Shown: positions 7,963-14,970 of the stretch, piece after piece | How the letters are laid out: each line of letters begins with the position of its first letter | Numbering within the stretch: the first letter of the stretch is position 1 | Source: a virus | IMG/VR virus record: IMGVR_UViG_3300017917_000570 | Location: 1-24,911 of that record | DNA: 24,911 nt | Direction: 5' to 3' (one strand) | Translations under genes and position numbers: made by a program | Notes under the pieces: model-generated | Told to the model about the DNA's origin: nothing | What the model saw: the letters and a program-made list of their open reading frames with translations, nothing else | Databases searched by the model: none

Positions 7963-8015
7963 CCAATTAGAGATGAACTTCGTTCATCTAAGAACTCACT
8001 TCGTTCGTTCTTTGG
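7963..8015. repeat. Double-hairpin inverted repeat, possible terminator after the gp26-like gene
   Basis: Two adjacent hairpins are visible: AGATGAAC-TTC-GTTCATCT (7971-7989, 8 bp) and AAGAAC/GTTCTT (7990-7995 with 8007-8012), enclosed by CCAA/TTGG (7963-7966 with 8012-8015). A T-rich stretch follows on the plus strand (8020-8038). It may end plus-strand transcription, act on both strands, or stabilise the RNA 3' end. Confidence 0.45.
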
Positions 8016-8065
8016 TTATATTCTTTTAAACTCTTTTTAATTGTAAATCATTAAAGATATGATTG

Positions 8066-8415
8066 CCGCTTTGAAGCCATGGTAGTGCTATTCAGCACTA
8101 CCAAATGGAACTTGCCATGCCCGTCATCCATAGTCACTTATGCCCGTACTGTCGCCTTTTTGTTGACACAATACGCTACCGGTTGCTCTGTAAAGTTTAT
8201 GGCCTGTAGTGTAACCATGTATTATTAATACACGTTACCGCAACGCACATTCTATAACATCAAAGTGAAATAGTTATAGACTTGTTGAAGGTTCGCTTTT
8301 CTCGATTGCCTTCTCGGTATTCCGACAACCTCACGGTTATCGCATACTCCAGATCCATCGGCCATATTTCAGGCTTCTTCAAGGAGGTCTGACAACTCAG
8401 ACAGCAAATTTTTAC
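8066..8415. ncRNA. Candidate structured RNA in the convergent intergenic region (strand uncertain)
   Basis: The 7926-8421 gap holds no convincing gene but is dense in perfect stems: 8077-8108 (12 bp with a 2-base bulge), 8181-8216, 8211-8238 (including TGTATT/AATACA), 8251-8280 (8 bp TCTATAAC/GTTATAGA), 8315-8324, 8327-8338 and 8387-8402. An ATGCCCGT octamer occurs twice (8117-8124 and 8140-8147). For a plus-strand RNA: a TATGAT at 8058-8063 could be a -10, and the last hairpin (GTCTGA-CAAC-TCAGAC) is followed by AGCAAATTTTT, terminator-like. For a minus-strand RNA: 8327-8338 reads AACC-GTGA-GGTT, a GNRA tetraloop, and the other loops are A-rich. No known RNA family was recognised. Confidence 0.4.
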
Positions 8416-8421
8416 TAGATA

Positions 8422-8988
8422 TTAAACGTTAATTGTGAGAATATTGGGTGTGCTGTTTGTTGACATGGTGTCTGTTGAGCCAGTAGTTGAGTACCGTTTT
8501 AGTAGTTCAGTGTTGAGATTGAAAAATGTTGAGTGTTCAAAAATGAGCCAATCGCCGTATTTTTTAGATGTGTAATATACAAAATTATCTGAAACCCATG
8601 TGAGTTTACTTTGTACGCAAACGTATTGTCCTTTTCTGTTAAATTTCATAAACAGAATATTACAATCGTTTGGATCAGCAACATCTAGCAACTGATCCAG
8701 CCAAGCATCTAATACTTTACATTCCCCTGAAAGTAAAAGATGAAATGGGAAATCTTTATAGAATTTGCATTCTATATTCATATTTTTAAAACTATGTCCG
8801 GGAACAACATCGCCCTTGAACGAACGAATCTGTCCTTCGTGTAGTATTTCTTTACGAATTTGATTTTTCCCACCCACATATGCACCGGATCCAGGAGCAC
8901 GAATAAAACTCTCACCGTATTTTTCTGATAAAAACTTGGCTACTTCTCGTTCGTAACCTGAACCTTTTTGTTTTTGTGGACTTGGCAT
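8422..8988 (-). CDS. PD-(D/E)XK nuclease, Holliday-junction-resolvase-like
   Basis: The 188-residue protein opens KQKGSGYEREVAKFLSEKYG and continues with an RAPGSGAYVGG segment, KGD (Asp60) and IECKFYK (Glu73-x-Lys75). This is the acid...D...ExK layout of the PD-(D/E)XK fold as found in Hjc/RecB-like resolvases. The likely role is cutting branched or joint DNA during phage recombination and before packaging, a task T4 assigns to the unrelated endonuclease VII (gp49). It lies 35 bases downstream of gp46 on the same strand and is probably co-transcribed with gp47-gp46. No clear ribosome binding site precedes ATG 8988. The C-terminal 25 residues are Ser/Thr/Asn-rich. The fold call is from motifs; the exact substrate is unknown. 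Confidence 0.75.
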   Translation of the reverse strand: MPSPQKQKGSGYEREVAKFLSEKYGESFIRAPGSGAYVGGKNQIRKEILHEGQIRSFKGDVVPGHSFKNMNIECKFYKDFPFHLLLSGECKVLDAWLDQLLDVADPNDCNILFMKFNRKGQYVCVQSKLTWVSDNFVYYTSKKYGDWLIFEHSTFFNLNTELLKRYSTTGSTDTMSTNSTPNILTINV

Positions 8989-9023
8989 GAATGTATATAG
9001 TCTAAATGTCTGTGTAAGTAAAT

Positions 9024-11096
9024 TTATTCCACATCGACCGCAGTATTATACGATGTAAATCCGTTTTCTTTGATAACTTTCAATACGTTAGGAACACGTC
9101 CTGCAAGTTCTTCTCTATGTGACACAAGCCAAATAGATTTGTGTCTACGACGGCTCATATCTTTAAGAATTGCTAAACTGTTCTCAACACCCATAGTGTC
9201 AAGACCACTATCAATCAATTCATCGATGAATAGCGTATTGACCGGAGCATACAAGTTTTCCCATACATCACGGAAAGCAAAACTCAAACCAAGAATCAGT
9301 CTGTTTCGTTCACCACGTGATAAATTGTCAAAGTCAAGTTCACGACCTAGTTCAGTAATTTCAACACTTAGGTCATTCTTAAAGACAACATTGTGGGGTA
9401 GCCCAATTTTGTCTAGGTAGTGAGTTAGTCGTGCGTTTAAATAACTCAAGTTTTGGTCAATAATCTTCTTGCGAACAAAACTATCCTTGCTAGTCAACAA
9501 GTCAAGCAAGAACTTTTGATGTTCCATAGTTTTAGTAATCTCATTAATCTTATCAAACTTCACTTCTTGTAAGGCTTGACTTTCCATCTCGACAATTTGT
9601 TCCTGATACGGATCAGCTTCTTGTGCTTTAGCCTCAATTTGAGATAGTAAAGATGATACCTTTGAGCGGTGCTCAATTGCTTGGGCCTCTGTATCGTAAT
9701 GAGTAGATGGACGCTTACCAGCAACAACGCTAGGCGTGTCAAGAAGTTGTTCACTAAAGGGGTTGGTCTCGCTGGATTTTTCTGTAATCTGCTTTTTGAT
9801 ATTATCAATTTCTGTGGACTGTCGTACAGCCTCAGCTTCTGTTTTATAATGTGTAACAGGTTTATCTCCCACAACGATAGGGGCAGCAACAAGTTCATCA
9901 AGTTGAAACTTTAAATCATCCAAATGACTTTTACTAGTATTATATAATTCAATCTTAGTATTGAGTACGCTTGTGTGCTGGTCATCATGGAAATCTTGTC
10001 CACAAGCATAGCATTTATGTTCTTTTAATGTATTGATTTCGGCTTCTAGTTTCTTATAGTTCTTATCTTCTTTAGCGATATCCTTACGCAGGCTATCAAT
10101 TTTTTCATCATACATAGACCTTAGTTGAACACGCTGATTATAAATCGCTAAATCTTTGTGCGCCTGTAACTCTATCTCAAAGTCAATATGACTCAATTCA
10201 TCCATTTTCAACTGTAATGTTGCAATATCTTTTTCTTGTTTTTGCATCCAAGCAGTTTGACGAGCAATTAATGCCTCATATGTTTCTTGCTGTTGCTTTT
10301 GCTGATTCCAGATGACTAAATCTTTGTGTGCTTGTAATTCTTTTTCAATATCAATTTTGCTTAGGTCATCATATTCAAGTGCCAAACTAGCTAAATCCTC
10401 ATCGTGTTTTTTTACCCACAATGTTTGTCGGCGCCTGATAGCGTCAATCTGCTCTTTGACTCTTTTGTTAGCTTCTTCAACAGCTTTAATACGAAATTCC
10501 TCTTGCTGAATATCATCTTTGGATTGGCGAATCAAGTCTTTAACAACTTCTGCCTTCTCTGAAAGCAATGTGATGCCCAATAATTGCTCAATGATTTCAC
10601 GTTGTTCGTTATTTTTTAATGCAAGAAATGGTTCGGAATAAGTGTTCAACACAACGATGTGCTTGAACATTTCAGGAGTCATATTCAACACACGCTCAAT
10701 AGCTGCCTGTGTCTCTTTGTTCTCACCTTGTTGATCCTCAGTAGCCTTCTGTTGAACATCGTTCACATAGAACTTCAACACATTAGGCTTACGACCACGC
10801 TCAATCTTATAGTCAGTGCCATTCACATTAAACTCTAATGTGACCATCATGCCCTTACCATTTGTGCGATTAACTAAATTATCTTTTCTAATGTTGTTAA
10901 TGGGTTGACCGAACAAGGCATAGGCAAGACCCTGAATAAGAGTAGTCTTGCCTGTACCATTACGAGCACCATCGCCTCCCAAGTCTAAGTTTTCACCTAG
11001 AATCAGCGTAATATCTTTTTTGTCAAAGTCAACTGCTTGAGTTACATTACCAATCGATAAAAAGTTCCGTAGTGTTATGTTCTTAATATTAATCAT
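9024..11096 (-). CDS. 46: Recombination endonuclease subunit gp46 (Rad50/SbcC-like ATPase)
   Basis: The 690-residue protein is an SMC-type ATPase that works with gp47 to resect DNA ends for recombination-dependent replication. Visible parts are Walker A GARNGTGKTT (about 43-52), a first coiled-coil arm (about 190-355), the zinc hook CYAC (Cys362, Cys365), a second arm (about 375-550), the signature LSRGERNRLILG (592-603), Walker B TLFIDE (621-626) and the H-loop SHREE (659-663). Its ATG overlaps the gp47 stop as ATGA, so the two are translationally coupled. T4 gp46 is 560 residues. Most of the extra length is explained by a 56-residue tandem duplication before the hook (224-279/280-335) and a roughly 50-residue duplication after it (about 406-455/455-504). 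Confidence 0.95.
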   Translation of the reverse strand: MINIKNITLRNFLSIGNVTQAVDFDKKDITLILGENLDLGGDGARNGTGKTTLIQGLAYALFGQPINNIRKDNLVNRTNGKGMMVTLEFNVNGTDYKIERGRKPNVLKFYVNDVQQKATEDQQGENKETQAAIERVLNMTPEMFKHIVVLNTYSEPFLALKNNEQREIIEQLLGITLLSEKAEVVKDLIRQSKDDIQQEEFRIKAVEEANKRVKEQIDAIRRRQTLWVKKHDEDLASLALEYDDLSKIDIEKELQAHKDLVIWNQQKQQQETYEALIARQTAWMQKQEKDIATLQLKMDELSHIDFEIELQAHKDLAIYNQRVQLRSMYDEKIDSLRKDIAKEDKNYKKLEAEINTLKEHKCYACGQDFHDDQHTSVLNTKIELYNTSKSHLDDLKFQLDELVAAPIVVGDKPVTHYKTEAEAVRQSTEIDNIKKQITEKSSETNPFSEQLLDTPSVVAGKRPSTHYDTEAQAIEHRSKVSSLLSQIEAKAQEADPYQEQIVEMESQALQEVKFDKINEITKTMEHQKFLLDLLTSKDSFVRKKIIDQNLSYLNARLTHYLDKIGLPHNVVFKNDLSVEITELGRELDFDNLSRGERNRLILGLSFAFRDVWENLYAPVNTLFIDELIDSGLDTMGVENSLAILKDMSRRRHKSIWLVSHREELAGRVPNVLKVIKENGFTSYNTAVDVE

Positions 11097-12109
11097 AGAT
11101 TGTTATAAATTTCCAAAAGAATTTTCTTATCGAAATTTTTACTTTCGATAGCATTGATTTGGTCAATGACGATTTGGTCAACTGACTCAAATTTGAGTCC
11201 GTCACTGTTCTGTCCTTGCTCAATGCCCTCACCCTTGATTGGAATCAATGTCATTTCTCTTAATTTGTGTTCTGGTATCAATGTTTCACGCAAAAAGTTT
11301 GCCTCTTCATATGAAATATCAATGTCAAGATGTACTCTAACATGGCTGTCAATCAAAAGATAGCCCTCTGGGTTCTCTAAGATTTCACTTAGTTTGTGTA
11401 CACGATAGATTGGTTGACGAGGCCATGATTTGAACTCAGGTTCTTTGTCCCACTCTAATATCATCATGCCACGTGCGTCATCACCTGCATCAGCATAGTT
11501 GTGTGGGAAAGCATTGCCAATATACCATACGTTAGATTTTGACTGACGTTTATGAAAATGTCCACTGAATACTTTATCGAACCCAGTCATATGATTTGTA
11601 CTAATCTCACCGTGATCGGGCATTTCTACCATAGCGTTCATGTAGAAGTGTGGCAATTCAAAATGACCGAACAAATATTTGCCACTCATCTTTTGTAATC
11701 GTTTGTAATCTTCCCCCACAAGCCATGGTGCAATAACGACTTGTCCTTCATTGAAGAAATCGTTAACAACTTTAACATTTGGTAAATGCTTCGCCCATTC
11801 AACAGAATGAATATCACGGCGGTCACGATAATATAAATCATGGTTGCCAGGAATAAAATAAACAGTATCGAAACTAGCATTTAACTTCTCCAGTGCTTGT
11901 AGACCAAATTGCAATGTATGAATATTAATACTTGCACGATGGTGATTCCAATCACCCAAAAAGAAACAGGTTTCACATCCCTCTTTCTTTGCAGTTTCAA
12001 TAAACCAATCTACGAAATTGGCACAGTCCATGTTGTGTTGTAGGCTGTTAGACTTCAATCCAAAATGAATGTCAGTGAATACAGCGGCTTTTTTGAAAAG
12101 GTTACTCAT
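11093..12109 (-). CDS. 47: Recombination endonuclease subunit gp47 (Mre11/SbcD-like nuclease)
   Basis: The 338-residue protein is a calcineurin-type metallophosphoesterase and partner of gp46. Metal-binding motifs are FTDIHFG (Asp13, His15), LGDWNHHR (Asp53), PGNHDLYY (Asn89, His90, Asp91), FGHFELPH (His149) and SGHFHKRQ (His184, His186), in the standard Mre11 order. The frame stays open upstream to 12151, but ATG 12109 starts right before the first motif as in T4 gp47, and the longer version would run through a terminator hairpin. No ribosome binding site is visible before ATG 12109; a TATAAT hexamer ends only 6 bases before it, suggesting a very short or absent leader. T4 gp47 is 339 residues. 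Confidence 0.93.
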   Translation of the reverse strand: MSNLFKKAAVFTDIHFGLKSNSLQHNMDCANFVDWFIETAKKEGCETCFFLGDWNHHRASINIHTLQFGLQALEKLNASFDTVYFIPGNHDLYYRDRRDIHSVEWAKHLPNVKVVNDFFNEGQVVIAPWLVGEDYKRLQKMSGKYLFGHFELPHFYMNAMVEMPDHGEISTNHMTGFDKVFSGHFHKRQSKSNVWYIGNAFPHNYADAGDDARGMMILEWDKEPEFKSWPRQPIYRVHKLSEILENPEGYLLIDSHVRVHLDIDISYEEANFLRETLIPEHKLREMTLIPIKGEGIEQGQNSDGLKFESVDQIVIDQINAIESKNFDKKILLEIYNNL

Positions 12110-12115
12110 TCGTAT

Positions 12116-12145
12116 ATTATAAGTAAGAAAGGCGTTGTAAATCAA
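12116..12145 (-). promoter_or_regulatory. Possible sigma70-like promoter for gp47-gp46-nuclease
   Basis: On the minus strand TTGATT (12140-12145), an 18-base spacer and TATAAT (12116-12121) precede gp47. Transcription would begin at or near the A of ATG 12109. The -35 element lies inside the gp55 terminator hairpin. Confidence 0.4.
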
Positions 12146-12149
12146 CGCC
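12125..12149 (-). terminator. Rho-independent terminator after gp55
   Basis: On the minus strand GGCGTTG-ATTTA-CAACGCC (stem 12143-12149 with 12131-12137, 7 bp) is followed by TTTCTTACTT. It lies 11 bases beyond the gp55 stop and separates gp55 from gp47. Confidence 0.7.
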
Positions 12150-12159
12150 ATTGGTTAAA

Positions 12160-13074
12160 TTATTCTTCGTATACAGTTGATACTGCTCCGGACCCCATTC
12201 CTTGTCGTGACCAACTTGGATTTAGACCATTCATTTCCAGTATGTCATCACGTATGTTTTGGTTACGTTTTTCTGAGTTTAGTACTCGACAGAAACTATT
12301 AGTAATCGCTGCGGTATAATATGCGAATGGGTTAGCAGACTTTGCTTCATTGAAACGCAGTCCAACATAGGTTAACTGTAAAATGGCACTGTTACGCATT
12401 TCATCGTTATATGTGTATCCACGCCAATTGTACTTCATTGCGTATTTTTCACACATCATAATGTACATTCGGGCTAGTTTGTTAGTGACCTGACCGTGAT
12501 CCTTACTAAAAGAACCCGTTTCTAAATCGCCTTGCCAATGACTTTTGCCCACACACTGTGCGGTATTTGTTTCGTCAAATTTAAAATGTTGGAATGGGGG
12601 GAAATTGACCTTAACATGGACCATGTCATCAACTTCTTTTGCTGTGCTTGGATCTTCTAAATCAGCAAAAATTTCGTCTGGATCTTCATCTTCAAACTCA
12701 AAGATATCTTTTGCTGTTTTCTTTTTAACTGTTTTACGTGGTTGTTTTGGTGCAACTGGAACATGATCCCAAGTCATTACACGAAATACTAAATCAGTAA
12801 TTGGTATAGATAATGGGTCAAAAGTACCTTTTGAAAAGCCCATTTCAACATCCATTCTAGCGGCTCTAGTTTCACGTGCTTGCTGAATTACTTCAGGCTT
12901 TAATGCGTATTCTAGTGATTTTTCAATAGATTCTTGAGGCATGTCTACGATAAAGTCGTAGCGATGATCCTCTGGGTTTTTGTATGAGCAATATGAATTT
13001 TTGCTCTCGTGTATTTCTTTTAGAATGTCTTTATTGTTTAGATAGTTGACAGGTTTTTTGGATGGTAGGCTCAT
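12160..13074 (-). CDS. 55: Late-transcription sigma factor gp55, enlarged
   Basis: The 304-residue product resembles T4 gp55 (185 residues), the sigma factor that directs host RNA polymerase to TATAAATA late promoters. Matching parts are the N-terminus (NYLNNKDILKEI; T4 has a similar NNKELL segment) and the region-2-like core at about 195-275 (KYAMKYNWRGYTYNDEMRNS, then FNEAKSANPFAYYTAAITNS and KR-rich helix). Between them lie about 150 residues not present in T4, including a basic KKKTAK stretch and an acidic FEFEDEDPDEIFADLED stretch (about 110-142). The C-terminus (AVSTVYEE) may correspond to T4 gp55's short sliding-clamp-binding tail. ATG 13074 has a CGGAGAATT ribosome binding site. A sigma70-like promoter lies upstream and a terminator follows. 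Confidence 0.85.
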   Translation of the reverse strand: MSLPSKKPVNYLNNKDILKEIHESKNSYCSYKNPEDHRYDFIVDMPQESIEKSLEYALKPEVIQQARETRAARMDVEMGFSKGTFDPLSIPITDLVFRVMTWDHVPVAPKQPRKTVKKKTAKDIFEFEDEDPDEIFADLEDPSTAKEVDDMVHVKVNFPPFQHFKFDETNTAQCVGKSHWQGDLETGSFSKDHGQVTNKLARMYIMMCEKYAMKYNWRGYTYNDEMRNSAILQLTYVGLRFNEAKSANPFAYYTAAITNSFCRVLNSEKRNQNIRDDILEMNGLNPSWSRQGMGSGAVSTVYEE

Positions 13075-13099
13075 AATTCTCCGTAGTTTTGTTGAGACT

Positions 13100-13128
13100 A
13101 TTATAGTACTTTTGTTGTAGAATTACAA
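13100..13128 (-). promoter_or_regulatory. Sigma70-like promoter of gp55 with inverted repeat
   Basis: On the minus strand TTGTAA (13123-13128), a 17-base spacer and TATAAT (13100-13105) form a strong host-type promoter. A perfect inverted repeat GTTGTA-GAAT-TACAAC (13114-13129) covers the -35 and part of the spacer, a possible operator. Confidence 0.7.
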
Positions 13129-13171
13129 CGATTTTGGTGAAGAAAGGGTAAAAACAGCACTTTTATTTAGC

Positions 13172-13179
13172 GATAAATA
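13172..13179 (+). promoter_or_regulatory. Late promoter variant GATAAATA for the baseplate operon
   Basis: GATAAATA lies 22 bases upstream of ATG 13202, followed by TAAGGATAA as ribosome binding site. It is divergent from the gp55 promoter. Confidence 0.65.
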
Positions 13180-13201
13180 TAACTAAGGATAATAAGATAT
13201 T

Positions 13202-14659
13202 ATGGCACAATACACCAGTACAGAAACTACAACTACAAACATAGTAGTCAATGCAGTGTTAGATACTGAAACTAACCAAATTACATATACTGTTACTGCT
13301 CCTAATGGTGCCTCCGGCACCAGTACACAACCAGCATCACAATCAGGTAACTCATCTAGTAATGTTCGCAACTTGTTTCAACAATTAGCTGCCGGCGGAT
13401 ATACTGGTCAACCTGGTAATTTATCCACAGTCTTATCCTCAGTTACTGAAGATGTTAACAATCAAGCAGCAGCAGCCGCTCGAACAGCAAATGCAACAAA
13501 TACTGATGTACCCGCTAACCCTTCGCCAGCAGCACCGGTACCCGCAGCAAGCAACCCCAATCCAGTACCAACCGAACAGCAGGATCAAGAAATACCTACA
13601 GACGCACCTAGCACAGTAACTGCGGAAACTGATCCCTTTGAAGCAGAAAGACTGGCAGCAGAACAACGACTAGCAGAACAAGAAAACATTCAATACGAAG
13701 CCCCACCAAACATAGGACCAGAAGATCCGGTTGAGGCACTCAACGAGCAATCTAGACTAGAAGCTGAACAAGAATTCAATAGGCAAGAATTACAACGTGA
13801 AGAAGCTGCCGGGGCTGGCGATGCAATGCCCACTGGGCTTGTAACAAAAACACAAAGCACAGCGACCGAGCAAGATGCAGTTAGCTTTCAAAAAGCAAAA
13901 GATTGGCGTGTAAGATTAAGTTTAGCACCCGGATCAAAATATTTTTACAACAACATAGGTAAAGAAGGAATATTAAAGCCATTAGCAGCAACTAATGGTG
14001 TAGTATTTCCATATACACCTGCAGTAAGTGTATCTTACAATGCTGCTTATGAAAGTTCTGATTTAATTCATAGCAATTATAAAATATATAATTATAAAAA
14101 TAGCAGTGTTGATAATGTTACTATAACCGGTGAATTTACTGCACAAGACACGAATGAAGCAAATTATCTATTGGCAGTGATTCATTTCTTCCGTAGCGTT
14201 ACAAAAATGTTTTATGGTCGTGACCAAAATCCAAGAAACGGTGTTCCTCCCCCATTGTGTTACTTAAGTGGATTGGGAACGTTTCAATTTGATAATCACC
14301 CATTAGTAATAACAAATTTTACATACACACTACCTACTGAAGTGGATTATATTCGTGCGGGAAGCCAGACAAATCAGCCAGGTAATAATACAGGACAACA
14401 AACTTCTCCAGTAAATACAGATCCTGCTTCTTTGGCTAGAATACTATCATCAAATTTAGGACCCAAAACACCCAACTTTCAAAGACAAGCAGCAACAATC
14501 AACAGCGATGCTACGTATGTACCTACAAAAATGTCTATAACTATAACATGCATACCGGTAGTAACACGTAATGATGTAAGCAATAACTTTAGTTTGGAAA
14601 AATATGCTTCGGGTGCGTTACTACAGGGTAGCAAAAGAAATGGTGGAGGAATTTGGTAA
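13202..14659 (+). CDS. 48: Baseplate tail-tube cap protein, gp48-like
   Basis: The 485-residue protein has a C-terminal core from about residue 228 (FQKAKDWRVRLSLAPGSKYF). It includes NVTITGEFTAQDTNEANYLL and HFFRSVTKMFYGRD, which match the tail-tube-terminator style of T4 gp48, and a PPPLCYLSGLGTFQFDNHPL block. gp48 caps the hub and nucleates the tail tube. The first 225 residues are a low-complexity Ala/Pro/Thr/Gln/Glu segment without counterpart in T4 gp48 (364 residues). It is the first gene of the baseplate operon, directly after a late promoter. Its stop overlaps the gp53 start as TAATG. The family call rests on the core patterns and on gp53 being next. Confidence 0.7.
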   Translation: MAQYTSTETTTTNIVVNAVLDTETNQITYTVTAPNGASGTSTQPASQSGNSSSNVRNLFQQLAAGGYTGQPGNLSTVLSSVTEDVNNQAAAAARTANATNTDVPANPSPAAPVPAASNPNPVPTEQQDQEIPTDAPSTVTAETDPFEAERLAAEQRLAEQENIQYEAPPNIGPEDPVEALNEQSRLEAEQEFNRQELQREEAAGAGDAMPTGLVTKTQSTATEQDAVSFQKAKDWRVRLSLAPGSKYFYNNIGKEGILKPLAATNGVVFPYTPAVSVSYNAAYESSDLIHSNYKIYNYKNSSVDNVTITGEFTAQDTNEANYLLAVIHFFRSVTKMFYGRDQNPRNGVPPPLCYLSGLGTFQFDNHPLVITNFTYTLPTEVDYIRAGSQTNQPGNNTGQQTSPVNTDPASLARILSSNLGPKTPNFQRQAATINSDATYVPTKMSITITCIPVVTRNDVSNNFSLEKYASGALLQGSKRNGGGIW

Positions 14660-14970
14660 TGTCACTTAATAGTTTATATCCAGCAACAAGTCCATATTAT
14701 GTAACTGGGGTAGTTAATAATAAATTTCTAGATGTAATGATAGATAGGCCTATACCTAAGTTGGCGAGCGACAGATATTGGACTATTACACAACAATATA
14801 ACTTACGTCCGGATATATTAGCGTATGACTTATACTCCAACGCTAATTTATGGTGGGTGTTTGCAAGCAGAAATCCAAATGCATTAAAAGATCCATTATT
14901 TGATTTTGTAACAGGAACTTCTATCTATCTTCCGCAGAATTCTACTTTAGTTAAAGCGTTAGGTCTATAA
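14659..14970 (+). CDS. 53: Baseplate wedge protein gp53
   Basis: The 103-residue protein resembles the conserved part of gp53, with YWTITQQYNLRPDILAYDLY, NLWWVFASRNPNALKDPLFD and a TSIYLPQ motif. gp53 joins neighbouring wedges around the hub. Its LysM-like fold binds protein partners. T4 gp53 is 196 residues, so this is a compact form as in many T4-like phages. ATG 14659 overlaps the previous stop (TAATG) and has a GGAGG site about 11 bases upstream. The in-frame TTG two codons earlier is not needed. Confidence 0.9.
   Translation: MSLNSLYPATSPYYVTGVVNNKFLDVMIDRPIPKLASDRYWTITQQYNLRPDILAYDLYSNANLWWVFASRNPNALKDPLFDFVTGTSIYLPQNSTLVKALGL

Noticed and set aside
8051-8131. 26-codon minus-strand reading frame (MDDGHGKFHL...)
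   Set aside because: Very short, no ribosome binding site, and overlaps the strong stem; probably chance.
8079-8228. 49-codon plus-strand reading frame inside the hairpin-rich region
   Set aside because: No ribosome binding site, the start codon is buried in the strongest hairpin, and the product (Cys/Tyr/Thr-rich) resembles nothing.
8066-8415. RNase P RNA, tmRNA or group I intron
   Set aside because: Short stretches on the minus strand loosely resemble RNase P conserved blocks (for example TAAACTTTACAGAGCAA), but the two halves of the P4 core were not found. No tmRNA T-arm or tag frame and no group I P7 pairing was seen.
12110-12151. Upstream start of gp47 at 12151
   Set aside because: The added residues would be encoded by the gp55 terminator hairpin, and the Mre11 family starts directly before the first metal motif.
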